Source: CAIWHR01 sp963786625 (GTDB lineage: Bacteria > Pseudomonadota > Gammaproteobacteria > Burkholderiales > Casimicrobiaceae). Taken from it: a DNA stretch of 64,000 nucleotides. The stretch lies in assembly GCA_963786625.1 (NCBI GenBank), contig CAWAZS010000014.1:744001-808000 (forward strand), given 5' to 3'. Position numbers and translations under genes: made by a program. Of the stretch, positions 53,345-62,422 are shown piece after piece; the first letter of the stretch is position 1, and every line of letters starts with the position of its first letter. The notes under the pieces are model-generated. The model saw only the letters and a program-made list of their open reading frames with translations. It had not been told where the DNA came from and made no database searches.

Positions 53345-53665
53345 CTAGCCTCCGGGCCAGCCGAAGTGCTCCCGCGCGATGCCGGTCATCTTGTCGGGCG
53401 TCCACGGCGGATCCCAGACCAGACGCACGTCGACGGCCGTGCCCGGCGGAACGACCGCGCCGATCGCCTCGCGCGCCTGATCGACGATCATGTCCGCCAT
53501 CGGGCAGGCCGCGGTCGTCATCGTCAGGTCGACGCGCACCGCGCCGTCGGCGACTTCGATGCCGTACACGAGGCCGAGGTCGACGATGTTCATCCCGGCC
53601 TCGGGATCGTCGACCTGCCGCAGCGCTTCGCGCACGGCGTCGTCGTCGGGCATGGCCGGCGTCAT
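53345..53665 (-). CDS. SufT/PaaD-type (DUF59, MIP18) Fe-S assembly protein
   Basis: A 106-residue DUF59 domain: REALRQVDDPEAGMNIVDLG with the conserved DPE, and the cysteine motif TTAACPMADMI. Length and pattern match stand-alone SufT-like factors that help to insert or repair Fe-S clusters. The location among Fe-S and molybdenum enzyme genes (hcr, Pad-like) and a hemerythrin fits a maturation role. The gene is intact, which is rare in this part of the window. Confidence 0.85.
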   Translation of the reverse strand: MTPAMPDDDAVREALRQVDDPEAGMNIVDLGLVYGIEVADGAVRVDLTMTTAACPMADMIVDQAREAIGAVVPPGTAVDVRLVWDPPWTPDKMTGIAREHFGWPGG

Positions 53666-53671
53666 CGGCGG

Positions 53672-54682
53672 TCAGTCGAGCCGGCGCATGAAGGGAAGCC
53701 GCTGCGACGGCGCGAAGCCGACGTCGTAGAGGAACCCCAGCAGCGCGAGGTCGCGCGGCGCGACGACGGTCTCGACGCGCTCGATGCGCAGCGCGCCGAG
53801 GTTCGCGAACAGCTGCGAGAGCAGCGCGTGGCCGACGCCGTGGTGCGCGTAAGCGGGGTCCACGCCGATGGTGTCGATGACCGCGACCGGCTCGGTGCGG
53901 CCGAAGTCGCCCAGGTCGGCGCTGGCCATCAGGTAGCCCACGATGACGTCGTCGAGGCGCGCGGTGAGCGAGACGCGGATCGCCGAGTCGATCATCGCCT
54001 CGGCGAGCTTCGCCTGCATGTACGCCTGGCGGTCGCGACCGGTGATCGCGCGGTCGATGCGCACGATGTCGGCGAGGTCGTCGGGACCCATCGCGCGCAC
54101 GTCGGCCATGTCGCGCGCGAGGCGCTCGTAGTCGTTGCCCGTCTGGGCGCCGTAGTCGATCTCGCGCGCCGGGACCTCGCCGTGCGGCATCGCACCGGGT
54201 CGTCGCGCGCCGGTGCGTACTGTCCGCCGGCGACCGCGCAGTCGACGATGTGGTTCGGCGCGAGAGCGAAGCCCATCGCGTCGAGCCAGCGCAGCATCGC
54301 GTGGTCGTTCCACGCGGCCTGCGTGCGCAGGTCGCGGATGCCGTGCCGGCGCGCCTAGGCGCCGAGCGCGTCGAGCAGCTGCGCGCCTATGCCTGGCCCT
54401 TCGCGTCGGCGCGCACGCCGATCGTCTCGAGCCGCAGCCCGGGTCGCCGCGCCCGAACTCGCCCTCGATCACGCGCGCGAGGATGTAGCCGGCGAGGCCT
54501 TCGGCGTCGGTCGCGGCGAACTGCGCATGCAGCTCCGGCGCGCGCACCGCGGCGGCGAGCCGCCGCTCGAAGTAGGCGCGCCGCGACCGGCCCTCGATCG
54601 CGGCGTCGATGCCGACGACGGTGTCCAGATCCTCGCGCGCGAGCGCGCGGACGGTGGCGGTGGTTGCGACGGCAGCTCCCAT
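53672..54682 (-). CDS. Tandem GNAT acetyltransferase-like protein, frameshifts
   Basis: An ATG at 54682 starts a first GNAT-like domain (TVRALAREDLDTVVGIDAAI, AGYILARVIEGEFG). A middle part is out of frame between about 54455 and 54190. A second GNAT domain (VRAMGPDDLADIVRIDRAITG, GYLMASADLGDFG, VDPAYAHHGVGHALLSQL) is clean to the stop. The two halves share the DLxxIVxIDxAIxGRxRxAY opening, so they arose by duplication. The acetyl-CoA loop is clear in the second. Substrate unknown. Similar proteins accompany hemerythrin and DUF2249 genes in denitrifiers. Confidence 0.7.
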   Translation of the reverse strand: MGAAVATTATVRALAREDLDTVVGIDAAIEGRSRRAYFERRLAAAVRAPELHAQFAATDAEGLAGYILARVIEGEFGRGDPGCGSRRSACAPTRRARHRRAAARRARRLGAPARHPRPAHAGRVERPRDAALARRDGLRSRAEPHRRLRGRRRTVRTGARRPGAMPHGEVPAREIDYGAQTGNDYERLARDMADVRAMGPDDLADIVRIDRAITGRDRQAYMQAKLAEAMIDSAIRVSLTARLDDVIVGYLMASADLGDFGRTEPVAVIDTIGVDPAYAHHGVGHALLSQLFANLGALRIERVETVVAPRDLALLGFLYDVGFAPSQRLPFMRRLD

Positions 54683-54813
54683 GGTGTGTTCTCCCTGCGC
54701 GATGTTCAGTATCGGCGCGATGCTCGCAGTGCGACGGCGTCTAGCGAGCGGGTAGGGCCTCGCAGGGCGGTCGGTGTCGATGATCCGTGGTCGTTCGATG
54801 CCGTCGATCCGGC

Positions 54814-55303
54814 TCAGCCGGACGCGTAGGCGAACGCGAGCTCGCGATCGGTGTCCTCGTCGAGCAGGTCGTCGAGCATCGGCAGCAGCGCCATCGTTTC
54901 CTTCTGGATGTGCGCGACCTGCCGTTCGACCATCTCGAGCGCACCGCGCCGCAGCGCATCCCAGCCGGCGTCGTCGAGCGTGCCCGCGGCGGCGGCGCGC
55001 GCGAGCGGCAGCAGCTCGCCGGCGACGGCGCGGATCGCGTCGTGCTCCTCGAGGAGCAGGCCGCGATGTCGCCGTCGCCCGCGTCGGCGAGGCGCGGAAA
55101 GAGTTCGCGCTCCTCGAAGTCGAAATGGCGGCCGACGTCCTGCTCGAGGTGGCGGGCGAGCGCCCCGGCGAGCCGCGCGAGCTCCGGGTCGCGCGCGGGC
55201 CCGCGCGCGCGGCGCGCGCGACCTGCTCGACCCGCCCGAGCAGCTCGAGCTTCGCACGGTGCTCGTCGTCGAGGGCGGGGCTCACCTGCCGTTGGAAGCT
55301 CAT
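54814..55303 (-). CDS. Hemerythrin-like protein, frameshifts
   Basis: An ATG at 55303 gives MSFQRQVSPALDDEHRAKLELLGR. After a break the ligands follow in other frames: HFDFEERELFPRLADAGDGD, then LLLEEHDAIRAVAGELLPL and RQVAHIQKETMALLPMLDDLL. These are the H, HxxxE and HxxxxD/E elements of the diiron site of the HHE family. About 163 residues after correction. Small HHE proteins bind oxygen or nitric oxide or take part in Fe-S repair. An FNR-like box 55 bases upstream suggests anaerobic expression. Confidence 0.8.
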
Positions 55304-55354
55304 GGTCGCCTGAACAATGGTATCGCGACACCAAAGTACACCGCGGCGTCCGGG

Positions 55355-56633
55355 TCAATTGATGCGGGTCAAGCCTCCGGCACGGCCGGCTGCCCGGCCG
55401 CGATGCGCGCCATCCGCCGCATGGCGGTCGCGAAGAACGCCGCGAAGGCCAGCGCCCCGACCATCCCGCAGCGCGGCCGCCGCGCGCGGCGACCCGCTGC
55501 CGGCCAGGCCGCGAGCGCGAGCAGCGCAAGCGCCGCGACGTGGCAGTCGAAGTGGATGGCGAGCGGCCGCTCGGCGGTGAGCGACGAGGGCGTCGGCGGC
55601 CGACGCTTCCCGCGGCCGCGTGCATCGACGCGAGGAACGGGACGATGCGCTGCAGGATGCCCAGCAGAAAGGTAGCAGCCAGCCGGCGATCAGCGCCACC
55701 GAACAGCGTGGCGATGCCGTCGGGGACGTCGAGCGCCACGGGAGCGCGAGCACGAGGCTCGCGGCGAGGACCCCCCAGGCGATCCGCACCAGCCGGAACG
55801 ATCGCCGAGCTCGCGGCGCATCCCCGTCGGGAAAGCGTCGGCCATCAGCCGAAGATGGAACGCGGCGACGGCACCCGGCCCCCGCCGCGGCGATGCCGAG
55901 CAGCCGCGGCGCGACGCCGAGCGCGGCCGCGCCGGCGAGCGCGCCGAGGGTCGCGAGCGCGCACGACGCCCACGCCGGCGCGCGTCGGGGGCCGCCGACA
56001 GCGCGAACATCGGCACGAGGATGTAGGAGAGTCCCAGCGCGAGCATGCCCATGAAACCGTAGCCGGCGAAGGCGACGTGCAGCGCGAGCGCGTCGCGCGG
56101 TCGACCGGCGCGCCGACGTAGGCGCCCACGACCGCGAGCGCGGTGGCGACGGTCGCCGCGAGCGACACCGCGCGACCCAGCCGTGCGCGACGACGACCGG
56201 CATGCCCCTTCGCGCCGGACAGGTTGCGAACGAGGAGCCGCGAACACCACCAGCGCGACCGCCACGGCGACGGCACCGCCGCCAGCAACGGGCGACGCAG
56301 CCGGCCCATGCCGACGCGATCGCGGCCACGCCGGGCGTGTACAGCCACCAGACGCCGCCGGCGAGCGGCCAGCGGACGGGCGCCGCGTCGCCACCGGCAG
56401 CAGCTGCAGGCTCGCGCCGATCGCGGTCATCACGAGCACGCCCAGCGTGACGAGGTGCAGCGCCGCGAGCGGCCAGCCGAGCCCGCCGGCGAACGCGGGC
56501 ACGTCGTCCGCGCCGGCCAGCAGCGCGAGCCACGCGACGACGTGGAACGTCACCGCCGCGCCGAAGATAGCGGAACGGTATCGACGGCGGGAAGCAGGCG
56601 GCTCCCCGCGCCTCCGAGGAAGGCTCCCGCCAC
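55355..56633 (-). CDS. Polytopic membrane protein, many frameshifts
   Basis: A GTG at 56633 follows the DUF2249 gene. Membrane segments appear in alternating frames: FHVVAWLALLAGADDVPA, LHLVTLGVLVMTAIGASLQL, LHVAFAGYGFMGMLALGLSY, ILVPMFALSAAP, and LLGILQRIVPFLASMHAA. The layout, about ten to twelve helices with repeated histidines, resembles hypothetical membrane proteins that accompany DUF2249 and hemerythrin genes in denitrifying bacteria and that are related to NnrS or cytochrome-oxidase-like proteins. At least five breaks prevent a reliable translation. It ends just before the hemerythrin promoter. Confidence 0.6.
55359..55372. promoter_or_regulatory. FNR-like box before the hemerythrin gene
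   Basis: TTGATGCGGGTCAA matches TTGAT-N4-ATCAA except for one base. It overlaps the last codons of the upstream membrane-protein gene. Its centre lies about 62 bases before the hemerythrin ATG, and TACTTT about 30 bases downstream of the centre could be a -10. Confidence 0.5.
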
Positions 56634-56637
56634 GGGC

Positions 56638-56927
56638 TCACCGCGCGCGCTCGAGCTTCAGGCGCACTTCGCCGGGAGGGGCGTCGATCCGCTCCGCGGT
56701 CCAGCCGAGCTCGGCGAGTTCCGGGTAGAGCATCATGGGGTCGCGGTCGTGGTGCACGATGACCGGCGTTCGTCGCGGATCGACTCGATCAGCGAGAGGA
56801 TCGCCACCAGCGGCTCCGGCGGCGCCAACCCGCGCACGTCGATGTGGACGCCGTCCGCGTCGACCCAGCGCTTCCGGGGCGCCGGTTCGCGCATCGGTCG
56901 GTCCGGCCTCAGCCGACGCGTCGACAT
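56638..56927 (-). CDS. DUF2249 domain protein, one frameshift
   Basis: Starts at 56927 or at the inner ATG 56894. VDADGVHIDVRGLAPPEPL is the DUF2249 opening, followed by ILSLIESIRDER. After a break near 56765 the remainder reads VIVHHDRDPMMLYPELAELG and WTAERI, ending at TGA 56638-56640. The domain (TusA-like fold) occurs with hemerythrin-type and NO-related genes. Its frame is open back into the hcrB end, which probably reflects another sequence error. Confidence 0.75.
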
Positions 56928-57890
56928 CGTCGCGACCAGTTCCCGCACGAGTCGCTGCGCGAGCACGGCGGCGACCTGCCGCCGATAGTTGGAGTGCGTC
57001 ACGGTGGTCCGCATCGGGCTGACCTGCTTCTGCACGAGCTTGCCGAGCTCGGCGAGCGGCATCGTCGAGGTGGGCCGCCGACCAGCTCGTCGGTGCCTTC
57101 GAGCAGGAACGGCCGCGAGTTCGTGCCGGTCAGCGCGACGCGAGAGCCCGCGATGCGTCCGTCGCGACGTCGAGACGCGCGGCGACGCCGGCAAGCGGAA
57201 AATCGATCGCGCCGCGGGCCCGCGCCTTCCGGTACCCGCTGCGCGCTGCGCCGGCTGCGCGGGAATGCGGACCGCCACGACGATCTCGCCCGCGTCGAGG
57301 CAGAGATGCGCGGCGCCATCGTCGATGTACAGGTCGGCCAGCGGCACACGGCGGACGCTGTGCGGCCCGGCGATCTCCACGTCGGCGTCGAGCACGATCA
57401 GCGCCGGCGCGAGGTCGCCGCTGAACGCGGCGTGGCAGCGCTTGCCTTGCGGCGCCACGTGGCAGGTGTCGCCGCCGAGCTTCAGGCAATACTCGTTCGC
57501 GCGGCGCCACCATTCGCTCTGGTTGTAGAAGACGCAGCGGGTGTCGAGGCAGAGATTGCCCCCGAGGGTGGCGACCGTGCGATGCCCCGGACCCGCCACC
57601 GTCGACGCCGCCTCGGCCAGCACCGGCAGCGCGTCGGAGTGCTCGTCCGCCGCGAGCCGCGGAGCGTGATGCCGGCACCGATCGTCGCGCCCGCGGAGGT
57701 GAACGTGATCAGCGAGCTCCGCGATGCCGTCAGGTCGACGAGCACCGGCGGCTCGTCGAGGCCGCGGCGCAGGTTGGGGAGGAGGTCGGTGCCGCCCGCG
57801 ATGAGTCGCGCACCCGGCGTGGCGGCGAGCAGCGCGGTCGCTTCCGCGAGCGAGGCGGCTCGTCAGCACGAACGGCGCGAGGCGGTCCAT
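56909..57890 (-). CDS. hcrB: 4-hydroxybenzoyl-CoA reductase, FAD subunit, frameshifts
   Basis: An ATG at 57890 starts MDRLAPFVLTSRLA. FAD-domain motifs follow in shifting frames (IAGGTDLL-like, then VATLGGNLCLDTRC). The diagnostic feature is the ~40-residue insertion with four cysteines: TRCVFYNQSEWWRRANEYC then LGGDTCHVAPQGKRC. In Thauera this insertion binds the extra [4Fe-4S] cluster unique to this reductase in the xanthine oxidase family. The stop is uncertain; TGA at 56909-56911 in a shifted frame gives about 326 codons, the known length. It transfers electrons from ferredoxin clusters to the Mo subunit. Confidence 0.88.
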
Positions 57891-58066
57891 AGTCAGTCCC
57901 GCAGGGCGCGTGAGAGGGGGCGAAGCCCAACCCCGAAGGGCGCATTCGCGAGCATGGACGGCCGCCGTGGGGTTGCCTCCCTCGAGTCGAGCGCGCGAGG
58001 AAGCGGCGATGGACTGCTCTCCGGGGCGCAGCGAGCGGAGCGACCGTGGTCGGGATATAGTGCATC

Positions 58067-60419
58067 TCATGCCTCGGCCTTGGCTGCGCGCGTCGCGCAG
58101 CTTGCGCACCCGCTCCGCGCGCCGCCTCGCCGTGATCGCTTCCAGCAGCCGATCGGGCGACGCCGGCAATTCCGTCAGGCGCACGCCGATCGCATCGGCA
58201 ATCGCATTGGTGAGCGCCGGCAGGAAGCCGGACAGCGACCCTTCGCCCGCTTCCTTCGCGCCGAACGGGCCGTTCGGATCGGGCGCTTCGACGATCACGG
58301 CTCGATCGGCGGCGACTCGACGATCGTCGGCACGCGGTAGTCGAGCAGGTTGGCGCGCAGCGGCAGGCCGTCGTGATACTGCGTTTCCTCGGACAGCGCC
58401 TGGCCCATGCCCATCCACACCGAGCCCTGGATCTGGCCTTCGACCGCGAGCGGATTGATCGCGCGGCCGCAGTCGTGCGCGACCCACACGCGCTCGACCT
58501 TGACCATGCCGGTGTCTTCGTCGACGCTGACCTCGACCACCTGCGCCGCGTAGGAAGCCGGCGCTCGAGCCGACCGCCGCGCCCTTGAACTTGCCGCCCT
58601 GCGTCTCCGGCGGCGTCGACCACGCGCCCTTGACGATCAGCGTGCCGGCGCCGTCCAGCGCCGCGGCCACGACGTCCTTGTAGGTCAGCGTGCGGTCGGT
58701 GCCGGCGACGCGGCAGTCTCGCCGAGGCACTCGACATCGTCCGCGGCGACTTCGAGCTTGCGGGCGGCGGCGGCGATCAGCACGCGCTTCAGCTCGCGCG
58801 CCGCGCGGATCGCCGCGTTGCCGACCATGAACGACACGCGCGACGAGTACGAGCCGTTGTCCTTCGGCGTCACCACGCTGTCGTTGGCGACCACGCGCAA
58901 CCGCTCGAGGCCGAGCCCCAGCACTTCGGCCACCGTCTGCGCGATCAGCGTCGAGGTGCCCTGCCCGATGTCCGAGGCGCCGGTGAGCACGCTGATGCCG
59001 CCGTCGAAGTCGAGCTTCAGGTGGACGACCGCGTGCGGCTCGCCGGTCCAGTGCACGGGCTTGGCCGAGCCGCTGACGTAGTGCGAGCAGGCCATGCCGA
59101 GCCCGCGGCCGCGCGGCAGCTTGCCGCGGCGCTCGCGCCAGCCGGACGCCGCTTCGACGCGATCGAGGCACTCGGCCAGCCCGTAGGAGTTGACCTGCAG
59201 GTCGTTGATCGTGCGGTGCGGCACGGGCATCAGGTTCGCGCGGCGCACGGCGAACGGATCGAGACCGAGTTCGTCGGCCATCTGGTCGAGCAGCGATTCG
59301 AACGCGTGACGCACGTCGACCGAGCCGTGGCCGCGCATCGCGCCGTTCGGCGGCGTGTTCGTGTAGACGCGCAGGCCGTGGTAGCGCCACGCGGGCACCC
59401 GGTAGAGCGCGTGCAGCAGCGCGCCCGCGTAGAGGATCGTCACCAGCCCGTAGCCTGCGTAGGCGCCGCCGCGCTGCACGACCTCGCAGTCGACGGCCGT
59501 GATCGCGCCCGTCTTCGTCAGGCCGATCTTCAGCCGCACGTCGGTCTCCGGCCGGCCGCGATGGGTGAGGAAGCTCTCCTCGCGCGAGAGCTCGAGCTTG
59601 ACCGTGCCGCTCGCCGCGCGCGCGAGCAGCGCGGCGATCACCTCGAAGTTCAGCGTCTCGGTGCGATGGCCGAAGCCGCCGCCGACGAACGGCTTGACCA
59701 CGCGGATCTGCGATTCGTCGATGCGCAGGCAGCGCGCCAGCGCCAGGTGCACGTAGTAGGGCACCTGCGTCACCGAGTGCAGCGTCAGCCGGCCGCGCTC
59801 GGCGTCCCACTCGGCGAGCGCCGCGTTCGGCTCCATCATCGCGTGCGTGACCTCGGCGTAGTGGAAGCGCTCCTCGCGCACGAGGTCGGCGGCCGCGAAG
59901 CCGGCGTCGACGTCGCCGAAGATGTGGTCGACCTCGCGCTCGATGTTGCCGGGCTTGTTCGCGTGCAGCTGCACGGCGCCCGGCGCGCGCCGCCGCGGCA
60001 TCGAAGTACGCCGGCAGCGGCTCGAGGTCGAGCACGATCGCGCCAGCGCCGCGCGCGCGGTGGCGGCGTCGTCGGCGGCGACGGCGGCCATCGGCTCGCC
60101 GCGGTAGCGCACGCGCTCGCGCGCCAGCGGGAACTCGTTCTGCGCGATGGGGATCACCCCGTAGGCAATGTCGCAGTCGTCGCCGGTGATCACCGCGCGC
60201 ACGCCGGGCATCGCGCGGGCGCGCGAGGTGTCGATCCCGCGGATGTCGCCGTGCGCGAGCGGACTGCGCAGGATCGCGCCGACGAGCGCGCCGGCCGCGG
60301 GGAGGTCGGCCGTGTAGCGCGCGCGCCGGTGACCTTCTCGACGCCGTCGACCAGCGGCTGGCGCACGCCGACCGCGGGCGTCGCGCGCGATGCGGACGCT
60401 GCGGTCGCGCGCCGGTCAT
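58067..60419 (-). CDS. hcrA: 4-hydroxybenzoyl-CoA reductase, molybdenum subunit, frameshifts
   Basis: The ATG at 60419 overlaps the hcrC stop (ATGA). Xanthine-oxidase-family motifs follow: VGVRQPLVDGVEKVTGARYT, VVKPFVGGGFGHRTE, NTPPNGAMRGHGSVDVRHAF (Mo-cofactor contact), GASDIGQGTSTLI, and near the end VERVWVAHDCGRAINPL and PNGPFGAKEAGEGSL with the catalytic glutamate. Breaks lie near 60370, 60060, 58715, 58560 and 58320. A shifted frame ends KAEA and TGA at 58067. About 784 codons fit HcrA. The enzyme removes the para-hydroxyl of 4-hydroxybenzoyl-CoA to give benzoyl-CoA, feeding the bcr pathway. Confidence 0.9.
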
Positions 60420-60907
60420 TGCGGCGCTCCGCAGCCGCGGCCGCCCGCGGACTCCGCCGCGGCCGCCTGCACCGACTCGATGATCTTCACGTAGCCGGTG
60501 CAGCGGCAGAGGTTGCCCGACAGCGCTTCGCGGATCTCGCCTTCGCTCGGCGCGGGTTCCGGCGCAGCAGCGCCTCGGCCGCCATGATCATGCCCGGCGT
60601 GCAGAAGCCGCACTGCGTGCCGAGCTTCTCGTGGAACGCCGCCTGCAGCCGGCTCATGCGGCCGTCGGTGGCCAGCGCCTCGATGGTCTCGACGCTGCCC
60701 CTCGCAGCGCGCGGCCAGCGTGATGCACGCGAGCTGCGGCTCGCCGTCGACCAGCACCGTGCAGGCGCCGCACTCGCCGCCGTCGCAGCCGCGCTTGGTG
60801 CCGGTGAGACCGAGTTGCTCGCGCAGGTAGTCGAGCAGCAGCGTGGTCGGCGACCGCGTCCTCGCGGGCCGGCCGTTGACCGTCAGCGACAGGATGCGCT
60901 TGGTCAC
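60416..60907 (-). CDS. hcrC: 4-hydroxybenzoyl-CoA reductase, [2Fe-2S] subunit, compensating frameshifts
   Basis: A GTG at 60907 starts TKRILSLTVNGR. The plant-type cluster motif GCDGGECGACTVLVDGE and a closing LAC are in frame. Between about 60710 and 60565 the frame is shifted; the expected CGFCTPGMIMAAEALL appears there in another frame. The second pair, NLCRCTGYVKII, is back in frame. Length of 163 residues equals the family. Two [2Fe-2S] clusters carry electrons between the FAD and Mo subunits. Order C-A-B on one strand with overlaps shows an operon. Confidence 0.9.
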   Translation of the reverse strand: MTKRILSLTVNGRPARTRSPTTLLLDYLREQLGLTGTKRGCDGGECGACTVLVDGEPQLACITLAARCEGQRRDHRGAGHRRPHEPAAGGVPREARHAVRLLHAGHDHGGRGAAAPEPAPSEGEIREALSGNLCRCTGYVKIIESVQAAAAESAGGRGCGAPQ

Positions 60908-60916
60908 GGGGTCGCG

Positions 60917-61747
60917 TCACTCGGCCCGCACGCCGCGCACCGGCAGGTGCGCGAGCGCGAAGCCCTGATTGAAGCCGGCGCCGGTGACCAGGTGAACTTG
61001 AAGTACGCACCCGCTGCCCGGCGGCAAGTCCCGCGAGCGCCGCGATCCAGACCGTGATGCCCGACACCGCGCCGAGCGCGAAGGCGGCGACGAGCGCCAG
61101 CGGCACCAGCGTGCCCGCGAGCGCAGCAGGCGGCCGGCGCGGTCGAGCGCGGCGAGGCGCCGGGCGCGCATCGCCGCCACCCCGGCGGTAGGGAGCCAGA
61201 CCAGCACGCGCGGCAGCACGAGCGTGCCGAAGCCAGCAGCAGCGCCGGGTTCGCGTCCGGGCACGGGGCGAGCACGAGGAAGAGCCCGCGCCCTCGGCCA
61301 GCCCCGTGACCACGATCAGCGGCACGAGCAGCGGCTCGCGCCACGCGGGGATGCCTCGCGCGGCCTGCAGCATGCGGCCCTGGCAATAGACGAAGACCAG
61401 CGCGAGCACGCGCGGCGAGCCACACGAATCCGGCACGCCCGCGGCAGCGGCGAGGCCCGCCGGGAACAGCATCGCCGCGATCAGCCTCGCGCGCCATCCA
61501 CGACGTGCGCGGATTGAGGAAGACGTTCAGCGCCCGCAGCGGCCGGCCGAGCTCGAGCGACACGCAGACGAGCCCGCACGCCGACGAACGCGAGCCCGGC
61601 GAGCAGCAGCAGCGCAGCGCATCCCCTGCGCGCCGACAGCGCCGTGAACACGACGAGCCCGCCGCCGGCGCCGCCGCAGATGAAGTTGCCCGCCGCGCGC
61701 CAGTCCCAGTTCGTCTGCTGCCACGGGCTCGGGCCCGTATCATGCAT
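60917..61747 (-). CDS. Membrane subunit of a Mo/Fe-S oxidoreductase (NrfD/PadD-like), frameshifts
   Basis: The ATG at 61747 starts MHDTGPSPWQQTNWDWRAA, then NFICGGAGGGLVVFTAL, the first helix of NrfD/PsrC/DmsC-type quinone-reactive subunits. Later helices read in several frames (LELGRPLRALNVFLNPRTSW; LALVFVYCQGRMLQAARGIP; WREPLLVPLIVVTGLAEG). The motif around RxxNVFLNPRTSWMxRE is conserved in the family. About 277 codons. It would anchor the complex and pass electrons to quinone. With its neighbours it resembles PadD of phenylacetyl-CoA:acceptor oxidoreductase. Confidence 0.7.
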
Positions 61748-61757
61748 CGCGGACGGG

Positions 61758-62422
61758 TCACTTCGTGCGGTCCGGCGGCGCCTTGTCCCACAGGTAGTAG
61801 AAGCCGGGTCCGGTGCCGAGCTCCTCGTGCATCCGGAAGTGCTGGTTCTCGGCGAGCAGCTGCGACACGTTGCTCTGCGGGTCGTCGAGATCGCCGAACT
61901 GCAGCGCCTGCGAGATGCACGCATTGACGCAGGCGGGCGTGGCTTCCGGATCGACGCCGGGCCGCTGGCCCTCTCGCCGGGCCGGCGTCGATGCGCTCGA
62001 CGCAGAACGTGCACTTGGTGGCCACCGCGAGCCGCGCGTCGTCGCGGCGCTTCGTCTCGTTGTCCATCGGCTGTGCCGTAGGCGAAGCCGGCGCGCAGCG
62101 TCTTGTAGCGCGCCTGGTAGGGACACGCGACCGCGCAGTAGGCGCAGCCGATGCACAGGTCGTAGTCGATGGTGACGATGCCGTCGTCGCGCTTCCTCGT
62201 CGCCGTCGTCGGGCAGACGTCCATGCACGGCGGATCGTCGCAGTGCTGGCAGCCGACCGGCACGAAGGCGCGCTGCACGTCCGGATATTCGCCGAACTCC
62301 ATGTCGAGCACGCGCCGCCACTGCACGCCGGGCGGCGTCGCGTTGGCGTGCCGGCACGCGGCGGTGCAGGTCTGGCAGCCGACGCAGCGGCGCAGGTCGG
62401 CGACCATCGCCCAGCGGGTCAT
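61758..62422 (-). CDS. Four-cluster ferredoxin subunit (PadC/DmsB-like), frameshifts
   Basis: The ATG at 62422 overlaps the stop of the Mo subunit (ATGA). Clear cluster motifs are CVGCQTCTAACRHAN, CQHCDDPPCMDVCP, CIGCAYCAVACPYQ and, in shifted frames, KCTFCVERID with PACVNACISQALQFGDLDDP. These hold four [4Fe-4S] clusters, as in the electron-transfer subunits of the DMSO reductase family. The C-terminus (FRMHEELGTGPGFYYLWDK) is typical of PadC-like and related proteins. It links the Mo subunit to the membrane subunit. Confidence 0.82.
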
